Notes under the pieces: model-generated | Told to the model about the DNA's origin: nothing | The model's database searches: none | What the model saw: only the letters and a program-made list of their open reading frames with translations | Source of the DNA: Planctomycetota bacterium | Lineage (GTDB): Bacteria > Planctomycetota > UBA1135 > GCA-002686595 | DNA: 64,000 nt | Direction: 5' to 3' | Assembly: GCA_022446815.1 (NCBI GenBank) | Contig: JAKVCD010000019.1 | Location: forward strand, 2,012-66,011 | In this document: in pieces, positions 32,580 through 41,524 of the stretch | Numbering within the stretch: position 1 is the stretch's first letter | Layout: each line of letters starts with the position of its first letter | Made by a program: the position numbers and the translations under genes

Positions 32580-34948
32580 GGCCGCAGAACGCTCGCGTGA
32601 GCCGCCGGGGATCGACCATGATCCCTGTGCTGATCGTCCTCTCCTGCATGTCGGTCCTCTCATACGCCATGCTCACCGCGGCGCTCTCCGGGGCGCGCCG
32701 GACCAACCTCGATGGTGACGAGTACCGGCTCGAGAGCGCCGTCGAGAGCGTCGCGAGCCTCACGACCCAAGCCCTCTGGGGCGCCTATCTGCGGGAACAA
32801 GGTGGCGCGCCAGGGGACATCGACTCCTTTAGGCTCTTCTTGGAGACCCAGGGCATCTATGAGGCGGTCGGAGAAGGCGAGGACCCCGACGCTGCCTGGC
32901 CTCCCCCCCTCGGAGACCCGGACTGGACAGACCTCAAGAGGCTCGTTGGCCTCCCCTCAGACGGCACTGGCGGCGCGCTCTTCGACCACGTCCGAGTCGA
33001 CGCTGTCGACGTCGCTAGGCACGACGTAGGCGAGGGCACGAGCTTGCACATCGTCGTCTCAGCCAGCACGACACGCGGCGAAGGCCTCGCCAACCCAGTC
33101 ATCGATCGCGCCATCCAGGTCGTCTACACCATCGAACCAGCTCCCTTTGAGGGCTTCGACTACGGGGTCCTCGCCAACAACGTCAACTGCATCTTCTGCC
33201 ACACGGTCGTGGACACCACAGAGCGCTACTACGGGATGAGCACTGGAGATGACGGCTATGAGCGCGTCCGACTGGGGACGCTAGAGAGCCTGATGGTGAG
33301 AGACAACTTCTTCAATCAAGCCCCCTCGAGCGGCATCACCGATGGATACGCCGACTCCTGGATCGGCGGGACACTCTACGTTCGAGGCGTCGCGACGGAT
33401 CATGACGGATCCCCCATCACAGACTGGTCGAGCTCTGCGCTAGGCGCCCACTTTGGCTCCTTCGCCTTCAACGAGGACGGCTTCCTCGTTGAGGACATCT
33501 GGGGCAATCCAATCCCGACCCCCTTCTCACCTGCGGGGACACCGCCGGCGTCCGGGGAGAACCTCTATCTCGACTACCCCGTCATCGCAGAGGAGATGCC
33601 TGACGGCGCTCTCCCGACGAGCTTCCCTCCGCCCATCCCCGATGACGGGGGTGAGAGCGGCGAGGGAGCTGGAAACCGCGTCGTCGACACCGAGGAGTTC
33701 GAGGACGTCGCAGAGTCTGCTGACGGAGCTATCACGGCTGGAACGATCAACGTCACAGACGCGGGCGTGAGCATCGACACATACTCCGAGTACCTCACGG
33801 CGATCTCGTTGGGGAATCGCCGCTCTCTCGATTCATCAGTCACAGGTAACGTCATCCTGACTGGCACAGCACATCAGCCGGTTGTGATCGACGGGAAGCT
33901 CGCCATCGACGGCGACCTCGTCATCAACGGGGTCCTCAAAGGCGAGGGCTCGCTCTACGTCTCGGGAAACATCTACGTCCCCACTGATTTGGTCTACGCG
34001 GACGGGGTGACGCAGAGCGGTCAGCGCACCTTCGGAGTCGCGAGCGACGGGACGCGCAACGCGCTCGGCCTCGCAGCCGGCGGAAACATCTTGATCGGTG
34101 ACTATCTCCGGCCCCAAGCCTTCGTCGGCCCCGCGCAGTACGACATCGTCACAGGCGAGTATCCGGGCGCGGGGACGAGCAACTTGACCCGGAGACGCGC
34201 GTGGAACTTCGCTATCGCTGAAGCCGCGCTCTTCAACAGGGTCGAGTGGGCGCGCACTCAGCCCCTGCTTCCAGCACAGGGGGAAGACCCCGACGACCCC
34301 ACGAGCTGGACAGCACCAAACCCCACCTACGACCCGAACCACTACCCTCGCTACTACCACTTCGGAGAGGGAGACGAGATCCCTGTCTACAACAAGGGAA
34401 ACCTCTACTTCGACACCGCGACCGGCAGCTGGCACGGTGACGACGAGGTCCCCCTCAAGTGGACCGAGAACAAGCTCTCGATCTGGGACCCAGACGACAC
34501 GACAAACCCGGCCCTCTATGACCAAGTGACGGGCGAGCCTGTCGCGGCGATCTCGGCACTCGAGCCAGCCCAAGGCTGGCTCTCAGGGCCCATGCAAAAG
34601 CAAGCCATCGAGGACTTTGAGCTCGCTCACGCCTACGACACACCGCTGGAGATTGACGCGCTCCTCTACACGAACAACGCGATCTTTGGGATCGCTCATA
34701 AAGCCGACACGATGCGCGGTCAGCTCCTCGTGAACGGCGCCCTCATCTGCGCAGACCTCGGGGTGCTCGCGCCAGGGAGGAAGTACTGGGGCGGCTTCGG
34801 CGGCCCGACAAACGTGCCGGGCTCCCCTTACAAGGTCGGTCTACGCCTCAACTATGACCGCCGCGTACGCGGCATGATCGACGTTGAGAGCGACGACCGC
34901 GTGCGCCTGAAGCGGGTCCTCTGGAACCCGCGCGCCAGCTGGCTCTAA
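32576..34948 (+). CDS. Large prepilin-like protein (PilX/GspK position) with a CxxCH haem motif
   Basis: A 790-residue protein. The N terminus has RRGSTMIPVL, a class III signal cut after Gly 12, but the usual Glu +5 is Pro, as in PilX/GspK-like tip subunits. Residues 205-209 read CIFCH, a c-type haem attachment signature, in the context NNVNCIFCHTVVD. Residues about 400-480 have short hydrophobic strand repeats (VTGNVILTGTA, DGDLVINGVLKG) like the beta-helix of polymer-forming proteins. No other haem motif is seen. It could be a tip subunit that carries one haem, but a structural Cys/His site is an alternative. Third gene of the minor-pilin operon. Confidence 0.7.
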   Translation: MRPQNARVSRRGSTMIPVLIVLSCMSVLSYAMLTAALSGARRTNLDGDEYRLESAVESVASLTTQALWGAYLREQGGAPGDIDSFRLFLETQGIYEAVGEGEDPDAAWPPPLGDPDWTDLKRLVGLPSDGTGGALFDHVRVDAVDVARHDVGEGTSLHIVVSASTTRGEGLANPVIDRAIQVVYTIEPAPFEGFDYGVLANNVNCIFCHTVVDTTERYYGMSTGDDGYERVRLGTLESLMVRDNFFNQAPSSGITDGYADSWIGGTLYVRGVATDHDGSPITDWSSSALGAHFGSFAFNEDGFLVEDIWGNPIPTPFSPAGTPPASGENLYLDYPVIAEEMPDGALPTSFPPPIPDDGGESGEGAGNRVVDTEEFEDVAESADGAITAGTINVTDAGVSIDTYSEYLTAISLGNRRSLDSSVTGNVILTGTAHQPVVIDGKLAIDGDLVINGVLKGEGSLYVSGNIYVPTDLVYADGVTQSGQRTFGVASDGTRNALGLAAGGNILIGDYLRPQAFVGPAQYDIVTGEYPGAGTSNLTRRRAWNFAIAEAALFNRVEWARTQPLLPAQGEDPDDPTSWTAPNPTYDPNHYPRYYHFGEGDEIPVYNKGNLYFDTATGSWHGDDEVPLKWTENKLSIWDPDDTTNPALYDQVTGEPVAAISALEPAQGWLSGPMQKQAIEDFELAHAYDTPLEIDALLYTNNAIFGIAHKADTMRGQLLVNGALICADLGVLAPGRKYWGGFGGPTNVPGSPYKVGLRLNYDRRVRGMIDVESDDRVRLKRVLWNPRASWL
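33188..33202 (+). other. CxxCH haem-attachment motif inside the large prepilin-like protein
   Basis: Codons TGC ATC TTC TGC CAC encode C-I-F-C-H at residues 205-209 of the large prepilin-like protein. It is the only CxxCH in that protein. If the protein is exported and a cytochrome c maturation system is present, one covalently bound haem is expected. Confidence 0.6.
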
Positions 34949-35877
34949 GCGCCCTGGGCCTCGAGCCAGCGCTCGGCGTCGATCGCTGCCATGCAGCCAG
35001 TACCCGCCGCCGTGACGGCTTGACGGTACACGTGATCCATCACGTCTCCACAGGCGAAGACTCCGTCCACGGAGGTGTATGTGCCGTCGTGAACGACGAT
35101 GTAGCCGTTCTCGTCTCGGTCGAGCTTGTCCTCAAAGATCTGTGAGTTCGGGGTGTGTCCGATCGCGATGAAGATCCCATCGCACTCAACCTCCATCTGC
35201 TCGCCGGTCTGAGTGTCCTCCAAGAGCGCTGCGCGGACCTTGCCGTCCTCACCGGGGAGGATGTCGACAACGGCCTTGTTCAGGAGCCAATCGATCTTCT
35301 CGTTCGCCTTGCAGCGATCGACCATAATCTTTGAAGCCCGGAACTCCTCGCGACGGTGAACGATCGTCACCTTGCGGCCGAAGCGCGTGAGGTAGTTCGC
35401 TTCCTCCATCGCGCTGTCACCGCCACCGACGACGAGGATGTCCTTGTCCGGGAAGAACGCGCCATCGCAAGTTGCGCAGGCTGAGACGCCGCGGCCCATG
35501 AGGGCGGTCTCTGCCTCGAGACCCAAGAGCCTCGCGCTCGCGCCAGTAGAGATGATCACTGAGTGCGCCTGGAAGGTGTCGAAGTCTGTCTTGAGCGTGA
35601 AGGGGCGCGTGCTGAAGTCGACCTCAGTGATCTGCTCGAAGCGGATCTCTGTGCCGAAGCGCTCCGCCTGCGTCTGAAACTCCTGCATCATCTCAGGGCC
35701 CATGACCCCTTCCGGATAGCCAGGGTAGTTCTCGACGTCTGTAGTGATGGTCAGCTGCCCGCCAGGCTGCAGCCCCTGAAAGAGGAGGGGCTTGAGGTTC
35801 GCGCGCGCGGTGTAGATCGCGGCGGTGTAACCGGCAGGGCCGGAGCCAATAATGACGACGTTGCGTACTTCGCTCAT
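34945..35877 (-). CDS. trxB: Thioredoxin reductase
   Basis: A 310-residue FAD/NADPH enzyme. The FAD site is GSGPAGYTAAIY (about 11-22), the redox-active disulfide is CATC at 134-137, and an NADPH site VVGGGDSAMEEANYLT follows it. The C-terminal segment (FACGDVMDHVYRQ) is the conserved second FAD motif. It reduces thioredoxin in the cytoplasm. The ATG at 35877 starts at the conserved N terminus; the frame continues upstream for 51 codons without similarity. Its stop interlocks with that of the large prepilin-like gene (TAG and TAA share two bases on opposite strands). Confidence 0.95.
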   Translation of the reverse strand: MSEVRNVVIIGSGPAGYTAAIYTARANLKPLLFQGLQPGGQLTITTDVENYPGYPEGVMGPEMMQEFQTQAERFGTEIRFEQITEVDFSTRPFTLKTDFDTFQAHSVIISTGASARLLGLEAETALMGRGVSACATCDGAFFPDKDILVVGGGDSAMEEANYLTRFGRKVTIVHRREEFRASKIMVDRCKANEKIDWLLNKAVVDILPGEDGKVRAALLEDTQTGEQMEVECDGIFIAIGHTPNSQIFEDKLDRDENGYIVVHDGTYTSVDGVFACGDVMDHVYRQAVTAAGTGCMAAIDAERWLEAQGA

Positions 35878-35901
35878 GAGTGATGTGCCTCTCGTTGTTC
35901 T

Positions 35902-35919
35902 CGCGCTCACTTGAGCGCG
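35902..35919. promoter_or_regulatory. Perfect 8-bp inverted repeat between trxB and DUF2203 genes
   Basis: CGCGCTCA and TGAGCGCG are separated by 2 bases and sit 25 bases upstream of the trxB start, in a 123-base divergent region. The spacing suits a homodimeric regulator of trxB or both genes, but promoter hexamers could not be placed. Confidence 0.35.
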
Positions 35920-36000
35920 GCGAGCGAGTCTAGTACCCGCCGAGCCCTCGCGCCATGAGGGAGACTGGACCTCTGACCTCGCACGGGTTCTACTCTCAAT

Positions 36001-36417
36001 ATGGTCGGCCCCCGCGTCTACGAGCGTCACGAGGTAGACGAGATGATCCCCCAGCTAGAGGAGATCGTCTCGCGCCTAGATGAGCACCGCAGGGAGCTCC
36101 AAGCCCTCAAGATCCGGGTCAACGCTCTCGAGATGATCTGGGGTGAGGCGATCCGGGAGGAGTCCTGCGCGGACCACGGCGAGCTTCTGAGCCACATGGA
36201 GGAGATGGAGAAGGTCCAGGGCTTCTTCAAGCGCTGCGCTGACGAGATCTCCGAGCTCGGCGGTCAGGTGAAGGGGCTCGAGCCTCCCCTGATCGACTTC
36301 TACGGGGTCCAAGAGGGGCACCTCGTGTTCTGGTGCTGGACCCGCGGCGAAGAGCGGATCGACCACTGGCACCACCTTGACGAAGGCTTCGCCGAGCGAC
36401 ACCCCGTCGTGGAGTGA
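36001..36417 (+). CDS. DUF2203 family protein
   Basis: A 138-residue protein. Residues 7-100 are two long helices around an ALKIRVNALE region, and the C-terminal quarter has the DUF2203 core: GLEPPLIDFYG, HLVFWCWTRGEERIDHWHHLDEGFAERHPV. The function of the family is unknown. It starts 123 bases from trxB on the opposite strand and overlaps the next gene by 4 bases (GTGA), so the two are translationally coupled. Confidence 0.82.
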   Translation: MVGPRVYERHEVDEMIPQLEEIVSRLDEHRRELQALKIRVNALEMIWGEAIREESCADHGELLSHMEEMEKVQGFFKRCADEISELGGQVKGLEPPLIDFYGVQEGHLVFWCWTRGEERIDHWHHLDEGFAERHPVVE

Positions 36418-37442
36418 CCTTGACGGAGCAGCTCTCAGCGGGCCTCGAGCTTAAACATCTCGAGGCGCTCCTCGACTCCATCCGCGACGCGACTCGGGCG
36501 CGCCTCTCCTCCGAGGCGTCTATTCGAGGCCTGGCTCCTGCCGCGTTGGTCGTAGGAGAAGGTGCGGGAGACGTCACCTACGGGATTGACCTTGAGAGCG
36601 AGGAAGTCGTCACGAGCTGGTTTGAGGAGCGCGCGCGCGCTGGCGCGCTCTCCCTCTTCACTGAGGATATGGGCTGGCGCCACGCTGGCCCAACGAGCGG
36701 CGGCTGGGAGGAGCTCCCGGGCTTTGATCATGGCGGACCTCGTATCGCTATAGACCCAATAGACGGAACGCGGCCGCTGCTCGGGGACCTGCGCTCCGCC
36801 TGGACCTCGATCGCGGTCTGCCCGCCTGGCCCAGGAGAGCCCCGCGCCTCTGACGTGAGCGTAGGGCTGCTCGGAGAGCTGCCGACCTCCTCCACTGAGG
36901 CTTGGCGCGTGATCCGTGCGCAGCGCGGACATGGCGCCACGATCCAGCGCCAGAGCAGCGCACCCCCTGAGCGACCCCAGGAGCAGCCGCTCCTGGCCGA
37001 CACAGACGACCGCGCAGACTACGGCGTCTTCTCATTCTTCCGCTTCTCGCCGTGGCAACGCCCCCAGATCGCAGCTGTCGAGGCTGACTTCCTCGCCCGG
37101 ATCGAGGCGGCTGAGGGGGCTGATCTCATGCACTGCTACGACGACCAGTACGTATGCAACGTCGGCCAGCTTGTGCACCTCACCCTGGGCGCTTACCGAC
37201 TGATCGCAGATCTCCGCGGACACATAATGGAGCCAGGAGGAGAGTCCCCTGTCACCTCAAAGCCCTACGACCTCGCCGCAGCTCTCTTGGTCGCGCGTGA
37301 AGCCGGCTGCGTAGTGACGGCTCCTGACGGCGAAGCCCTAGATTTCCCGCTCGACGCAGAGACCCCTGTGAGCTTCATCGGATGGGCAAACGAGCCCACC
37401 GCGCGGCGCCTAGCACCGCACCTCAAGGCTGCGCTCAGCTGA
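36414..37442 (+). CDS. Inositol monophosphatase-fold protein
   Basis: A 342-residue protein of the inositol-monophosphatase/fructose-bisphosphatase superfamily. Metal-binding motifs are ED (84-85, in the position of the family's EE), DPIDGT (114-119) and a C-terminal YDLAAALLVAREAG segment carrying the last Asp. It should remove phosphate from a sugar or inositol phosphate, but residues beyond the core differ from FBPase and CysQ. It starts with GTG overlapping the DUF2203 stop. It ends 8 bases inside the convergent ABC permease gene. Confidence 0.8.
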   Translation: MTLTEQLSAGLELKHLEALLDSIRDATRARLSSEASIRGLAPAALVVGEGAGDVTYGIDLESEEVVTSWFEERARAGALSLFTEDMGWRHAGPTSGGWEELPGFDHGGPRIAIDPIDGTRPLLGDLRSAWTSIAVCPPGPGEPRASDVSVGLLGELPTSSTEAWRVIRAQRGHGATIQRQSSAPPERPQEQPLLADTDDRADYGVFSFFRFSPWQRPQIAAVEADFLARIEAAEGADLMHCYDDQYVCNVGQLVHLTLGAYRLIADLRGHIMEPGGESPVTSKPYDLAAALLVAREAGCVVTAPDGEALDFPLDAETPVSFIGWANEPTARRLAPHLKAALS

Positions 37443-39165
37443 TCGACCGCGAGACATCGTAGCGACGCAGCGCTGCGCCACCGACTGCGGTGAAGACCCA
37501 GCCCGCGATGAGGATCCCTAGGAAGAGGACCCAAGGCGCCACCCCCTCGACGAGCGTCGCGTCTAACCCGAAGAGCTCTGTCCCCCAATACAAGGCGAAG
37601 ATCACGAGCGCCAAGAGCCCACCCGCGACAGACAAGAGGATGATTCGAAGCAAGAGCAGCAAGAGTGATCGCCCGATGTGATGTACCGCGCCGTCCTGGC
37701 CTGGGACGTACTTCACCGGGAAGATGAGGAAGACCGCGTTGTCCAGTGAGACCCAGGCGTAAACGACGACAGGGATCAGCGCCAAGCACTGAATGAGCAC
37801 CGGGTGGAAGACACCCTTCACAACGAGGCTCGTGAAGACTCCGAGTAAGAGGAGCGCGGTGATGAGGAACACCTGCGGCAGCACCGTCGCGAAGAAGAGC
37901 TGCCCGGCTGGGACCGGCCAGCTCTTGATGCTCTCCATTCGTGAGAGGCTAGAGCGGAAGTCGAAGCGCATGGTCGTCCCCAGGTACATCGTCCCCAGGC
38001 CTGTGATGAGGAGGCTGCTCATCATCACCTGCTCCTTCGGCGTGCCGTCAATCTCCAGGCTCATCACGACAGCGAAGCCCACCACCGCGAGGCCGAGCAG
38101 GGTCGTAGCGAGCGAGAAGCGTGAGATCCCGACGAGCTGTGCCCACGCGATCGTCCCCACCTTGCCGTGACCAAAGAGACGCGGCAGCCTCCGCACTCTC
38201 GCGCCGGCCTTTCGCTCTGTGCGTCCCATGGCGGCCAGGCCTGTGTGGCCCCTACGCATCGCGCCGATGCGCTTGGCCAGAGCCTCCGAGGTCGTGAGGG
38301 TCGCCTCCCTGATCTCACCAACGCTGCGCGCGCAGAGCTCGAAGAGCGCGACGAGGATCGCGACGTTCACCCCAAGCCAGAGGAGGAATTGATCAGGCGT
38401 CTCTGCGACGACGAGCTCTGCGAAGGGGCGCAAGGGTGACAAGAGCGCCGTGAGAATCGGAGACTCTGCGGCTGACTCCAGGCGCGCTCTCATGTCCACG
38501 TCACCGCCGAAGAGCTCACCTGCGTTGTCCGCCTTGACCAAGAGTCCGATCATGGCCGCCCAGACCACCATCCCGACCGAGAAGCCGATCCGACCGAGCG
38601 CGCGACCGACGAAGAAGCGTCCTATCCAGAGGTTTGTGTTCCCAAGCGCGAGGCTGAACATCCGCCCGAGGATGGTGATCGCGAAGAGTGCGAGCAGGAT
38701 CCCAAAGACTCCGTAGCCGGGTGAGGGCAGCCGGTTCCAGAACAGCGCGACAAAGATGATCCCTGAGAGCGCTGTCTTTCCGCCGTCCACTAGGAGTCGA
38801 TAGCGCACCAAGTCAGCGCTAGAGATCGGCGCGGAGAGGAGGGCGTGCAGCTCCGACTTGGGCAGGTAGAGGCCCTTCGCGTTGAAGGCGCCCATCAAGC
38901 TGAGGAAGCCGAATGCAGCGAGAAATGCCTGCACCAAGAGGATCCGAACGGCTTCACTTTGACCCTCATCCCCCCAGTCAACTCCGCCTCCCCTCCCCGG
39001 GCCGAAGACCATGAGCCCGAGCCACCCGATAATGAGTAGGAAGCCGAGGAGACCAAAGAGGCAGCCTGAGGGGCTGCGCATCCGACGGAACTGCTTCCGA
39101 AAGCCCGCTCGCCAGTGAAGGCGCGCGAGGCGAAACAGGGTGAATAGGTCGTGGGATCGGCCCAC
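37435..39165 (-). CDS. ABC exporter membrane subunit
   Basis: A 576-residue integral membrane protein with roughly 12-13 transmembrane helices and short loops. The basic N terminus (RLHWRAGFRKQFRRM) resembles proteins annotated as putative ABC exporters (PF16962-like). The permease starts 5 bases downstream of the ATPase stop on the same strand, so they probably form one transporter. Its substrate is unknown. The C-terminal end overlaps the phosphatase-fold gene by 8 bases in tail-to-tail fashion. Confidence 0.75.
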   Translation of the reverse strand: MGRSHDLFTLFRLARLHWRAGFRKQFRRMRSPSGCLFGLLGFLLIIGWLGLMVFGPGRGGGVDWGDEGQSEAVRILLVQAFLAAFGFLSLMGAFNAKGLYLPKSELHALLSAPISSADLVRYRLLVDGGKTALSGIIFVALFWNRLPSPGYGVFGILLALFAITILGRMFSLALGNTNLWIGRFFVGRALGRIGFSVGMVVWAAMIGLLVKADNAGELFGGDVDMRARLESAAESPILTALLSPLRPFAELVVAETPDQFLLWLGVNVAILVALFELCARSVGEIREATLTTSEALAKRIGAMRRGHTGLAAMGRTERKAGARVRRLPRLFGHGKVGTIAWAQLVGISRFSLATTLLGLAVVGFAVVMSLEIDGTPKEQVMMSSLLITGLGTMYLGTTMRFDFRSSLSRMESIKSWPVPAGQLFFATVLPQVFLITALLLLGVFTSLVVKGVFHPVLIQCLALIPVVVYAWVSLDNAVFLIFPVKYVPGQDGAVHHIGRSLLLLLLRIILLSVAGGLLALVIFALYWGTELFGLDATLVEGVAPWVLFLGILIAGWVFTAVGGAALRRYDVSRSIS

Positions 39166-39170
39166 GGCCC

Positions 39171-39935
39171 TCAGCCTCCAGCCACGTCGTCTTGGTCGCC
39201 CGCGCCGGTCGCGCGGAGGAAGATCTCCTCGAGGCTACCTCCTCGCTCAGCGAGGTCGCTCTCCCGAGCCTCCGCTAGCGTCCCGCTGAACACCGCCCTC
39301 CCCGAGTCAATGATGAGCAAGCGATCCGCGAGCTCCTCGATCAACTTCAGGAGGTGGGAGGAGAGCACGATGGCTGCGCCGTTCGCCGCGACCTCTCGGA
39401 TCTCTCTCTTCGCAGCGCGGATCCCTAGGGGGTCCAGACCGCTCAGGGGCTCATCCATCAAGAGCACCTGTGGCGCGGTGATCCACGCCTGAGCGAAGGC
39501 GAGCTTCTGCCGCATCCCTCTCGAGAGCTCACTCCCAAGAGCATCGACCTTCTCAGTCAGGTCAAAGCGCTCTAGCAGACCCGTCGCCAGCTCAGACCAG
39601 TCTCGCACCCCGTAGACACCTGCGGTGAACTCCAAGTGCTCTAGAACAGTCAGGCTCTCGTCGGGCTGTGGATCGTCAGGGACCCATGCGAGGGCTGACT
39701 TGGCCCCGAGAGGATCCCGCTTGAGGTCCCGCCCAGCGACCGTGATCTCCCCAGACTGCACGGGCAAGATCCCTGCGATCGTGCGCAAGCTCGTCGTCTT
39801 CCCAGCGCCATTGGGCCCGACGAGTCCCAGGATCTCTCCAGGCCCGACCTCAAAGGAGAGCCCATCTACAGCTAAGACCGTGTCGAAGCGGCGCGTCAGA
39901 GCGCGGACGCTTAGGAGAGGGGGATGGGTCTCCAC
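39171..39935 (-). CDS. ABC transporter ATP-binding protein
   Basis: A 254-residue ATPase with all core motifs: Walker A GPNGAGKTT (about 39-47), a LSRGMRQKLAFAQA signature (about 138-151), and the Walker B LLMDEPLSGLD (about 157-167). It resembles exporters of the ABC-2/CcmA type. It starts with GTG. It is the first gene of the two-gene exporter, with the membrane subunit directly behind it. Confidence 0.92.
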   Translation of the reverse strand: METHPPLLSVRALTRRFDTVLAVDGLSFEVGPGEILGLVGPNGAGKTTSLRTIAGILPVQSGEITVAGRDLKRDPLGAKSALAWVPDDPQPDESLTVLEHLEFTAGVYGVRDWSELATGLLERFDLTEKVDALGSELSRGMRQKLAFAQAWITAPQVLLMDEPLSGLDPLGIRAAKREIREVAANGAAIVLSSHLLKLIEELADRLLIIDSGRAVFSGTLAEARESDLAERGGSLEEIFLRATGAGDQDDVAGG

Positions 39936-40093
39936 GGAGGCAGCTCTGGAGGTAGGGGGTCTTCGGTGAGGTCGGTCGTAAGCGAGACAGTCTCAGGGTC
40001 GGCGGTGTGCGTTGGCTCAACCTCGACTGAACGAGAGCCTAAGAGGATGCCAGACGCGAGAGGCCTGCGCACCCGCCTCTTGTGAGGCGCTCG

Positions 40094-40348
40094 CTAGAAG
40101 ATCCCGCCGCCTAGGAAGCAGCGGGCGGCAAAGACGATCCCTAAGACCGTGCCGACCACGAGGGAAGCGAAGTAGACACCCTGAGTCTCCTCACCATCAC
40201 GATCGGTGAAGAGACCGATCACACCGAGCACTGCCGCTAGCCCAGAGAGAGGAACAGAGAACCAGTTCAGCCAACCAGCACAGGGGAAGAAGCCCACGAA
40301 GCCAGTGATGATCGCGAACGCCAAACAAACTCCGGTCAATGTCTTCAT
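40094..40348 (-). CDS. Small membrane protein, about three helices
   Basis: An 84-residue hydrophobic protein of unknown family. Helices are around residues 5-20, 28-46 and 60-80, with a short charged loop (FTDRDGEETQ) between the last two. The ATG at 40348 overlaps the stop of the DUF2752 gene by 4 bases. The coupling suggests a partner for that membrane protein. Nothing shows an enzymatic role. Confidence 0.65.
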   Translation of the reverse strand: MKTLTGVCLAFAIITGFVGFFPCAGWLNWFSVPLSGLAAVLGVIGLFTDRDGEETQGVYFASLVVGTVLGIVFAARCFLGGGIF

Positions 40349-40686
40349 GATCTATCTCCGTGAGCCTTCCTAGGCGGGGTGAGCCTGCCCAGCACGAACG
40401 GGGTCGAGAGCGCGAGCGCCCAGCAGGCACCATACGTGGGTAGAAACAAGATATTCAGTTCCATCGAATCCCGCCAATCGCCCTGAGAGGCCAGCGAGAA
40501 GGCCCTTGAGAGGCCGCATAAGGCGCAGCCGGGGCATGGAGCCGTCTCTATTCCGAGCGAGCCTTGGATCGCGCCAGCCGCGACCTCAGCCGGGCTGAAG
40601 AGGAAGCTGATCGCCAAGACCGCGATCGAGAGCCCTCCGAGGATGGTGAAGACCCATCCGATCGTCCTCTGATTTGTGTCACTCAT
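40345..40686 (-). CDS. DUF2752 family membrane protein
   Basis: A 113-residue membrane protein with three helices. Between helices lies the family signature CPGCALCGLSRAFSLASQGD, that is, a CPxC and a following S/TRA segment, then ELNILFLP. Function is unknown; DUF2752 proteins are widespread small integral membrane proteins. It is coupled by a 4-base overlap to a small membrane protein gene. Its start lies 97 bases from the divergent glycerophosphodiesterase gene. Confidence 0.82.
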   Translation of the reverse strand: MSDTNQRTIGWVFTILGGLSIAVLAISFLFSPAEVAAGAIQGSLGIETAPCPGCALCGLSRAFSLASQGDWRDSMELNILFLPTYGACWALALSTPFVLGRLTPPRKAHGDRS

Positions 40687-40783
40687 CTCTGCAGACGGTA
40701 TAGCGCGCCGTACGTCACACGGGTTCGTCTGGCCCCGCAGAATATTTTCATCGCTGTCCTTCGACGCCCGCTACCGTGGAGAC

Positions 40784-41524
40784 GTGCACCCCCCGCCCGT
40801 TGTCGCCCACCGCGGCCTCGCCACGAGGTACCCGGAGAACACCCTCTCTGCCTTCCGCGCTGCCCTAGAGGCTGGTGCCAATTATTTAGAGCTCGACCTC
40901 CAGCTCTCGTCGGACGGCGTGGCGATCGTCCATCACGACTGGGACACCAGTCGGACCTGTGGCGTCCCCGGCGTCATCGGGGAGCGTACTGCGGCAGAGC
41001 TCTCCCACCTCAGAGCGTCCTACGCAGAGCGCTTCGGAGCGTCGTTCCAGGACGAGCCCCTCCCCACCCTCAAAGACGCCTGTGAGCTCTTCACTGCTTG
41101 GCCAGAAGTCACGGTGTTCTTGGAGATCAAGCCACACTCTGTCGAGCGCTTCGGAGCCGAGGTGGTGTTAGACGCCGTGTTGCCCCACGCAGAAGCGCTC
41201 GGAGACCGAGCGGTCTTACTCTCCTTCTCTCATGATGTCCTCGCAGCCGCTCGATCCCGCAGCGCCCTCCAGCGCGGCGTCGCCTGCGATCGTTATGGGG
41301 AGCTCAACCACGAGCTCTTCGACTCCATCGACCCTGCGCACGTGTTCTGCGATGTCGAAGAGCTGCCCGAAGGAGAAAACCTCGCGATCAAGGGCCGCAC
41401 CCTGACCGTCTGGGAGGTCGTAGAGCCTGCGCTAGCGAAGAGCCTCCTCGCGCGCGGCGTCGACCTCATCGAGACCTTCTCTTGTGACACTCTCATCCAA
41501 GCGCTCGCCCAAGATCTCGATTGA
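40784..41524 (+). CDS. Glycerophosphodiester phosphodiesterase
   Basis: A 246-residue TIM-barrel enzyme that cleaves glycerophosphodiesters to glycerol 3-phosphate and an alcohol. Catalytic features: AHRG at 8-11, PENT at 17-20, ELD at 36-38 and HHD at 50-52, then a FLEIKPH segment. No signal peptide is visible, so it is cytoplasmic. The GTG at 40784 (upstream GGAG) is preferred over an earlier in-frame ATG that would run into the divergent gene. It overlaps the next gene by 4 bases. Confidence 0.9.
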   Translation: MHPPPVVAHRGLATRYPENTLSAFRAALEAGANYLELDLQLSSDGVAIVHHDWDTSRTCGVPGVIGERTAAELSHLRASYAERFGASFQDEPLPTLKDACELFTAWPEVTVFLEIKPHSVERFGAEVVLDAVLPHAEALGDRAVLLSFSHDVLAAARSRSALQRGVACDRYGELNHELFDSIDPAHVFCDVEELPEGENLAIKGRTLTVWEVVEPALAKSLLARGVDLIETFSCDTLIQALAQDLD

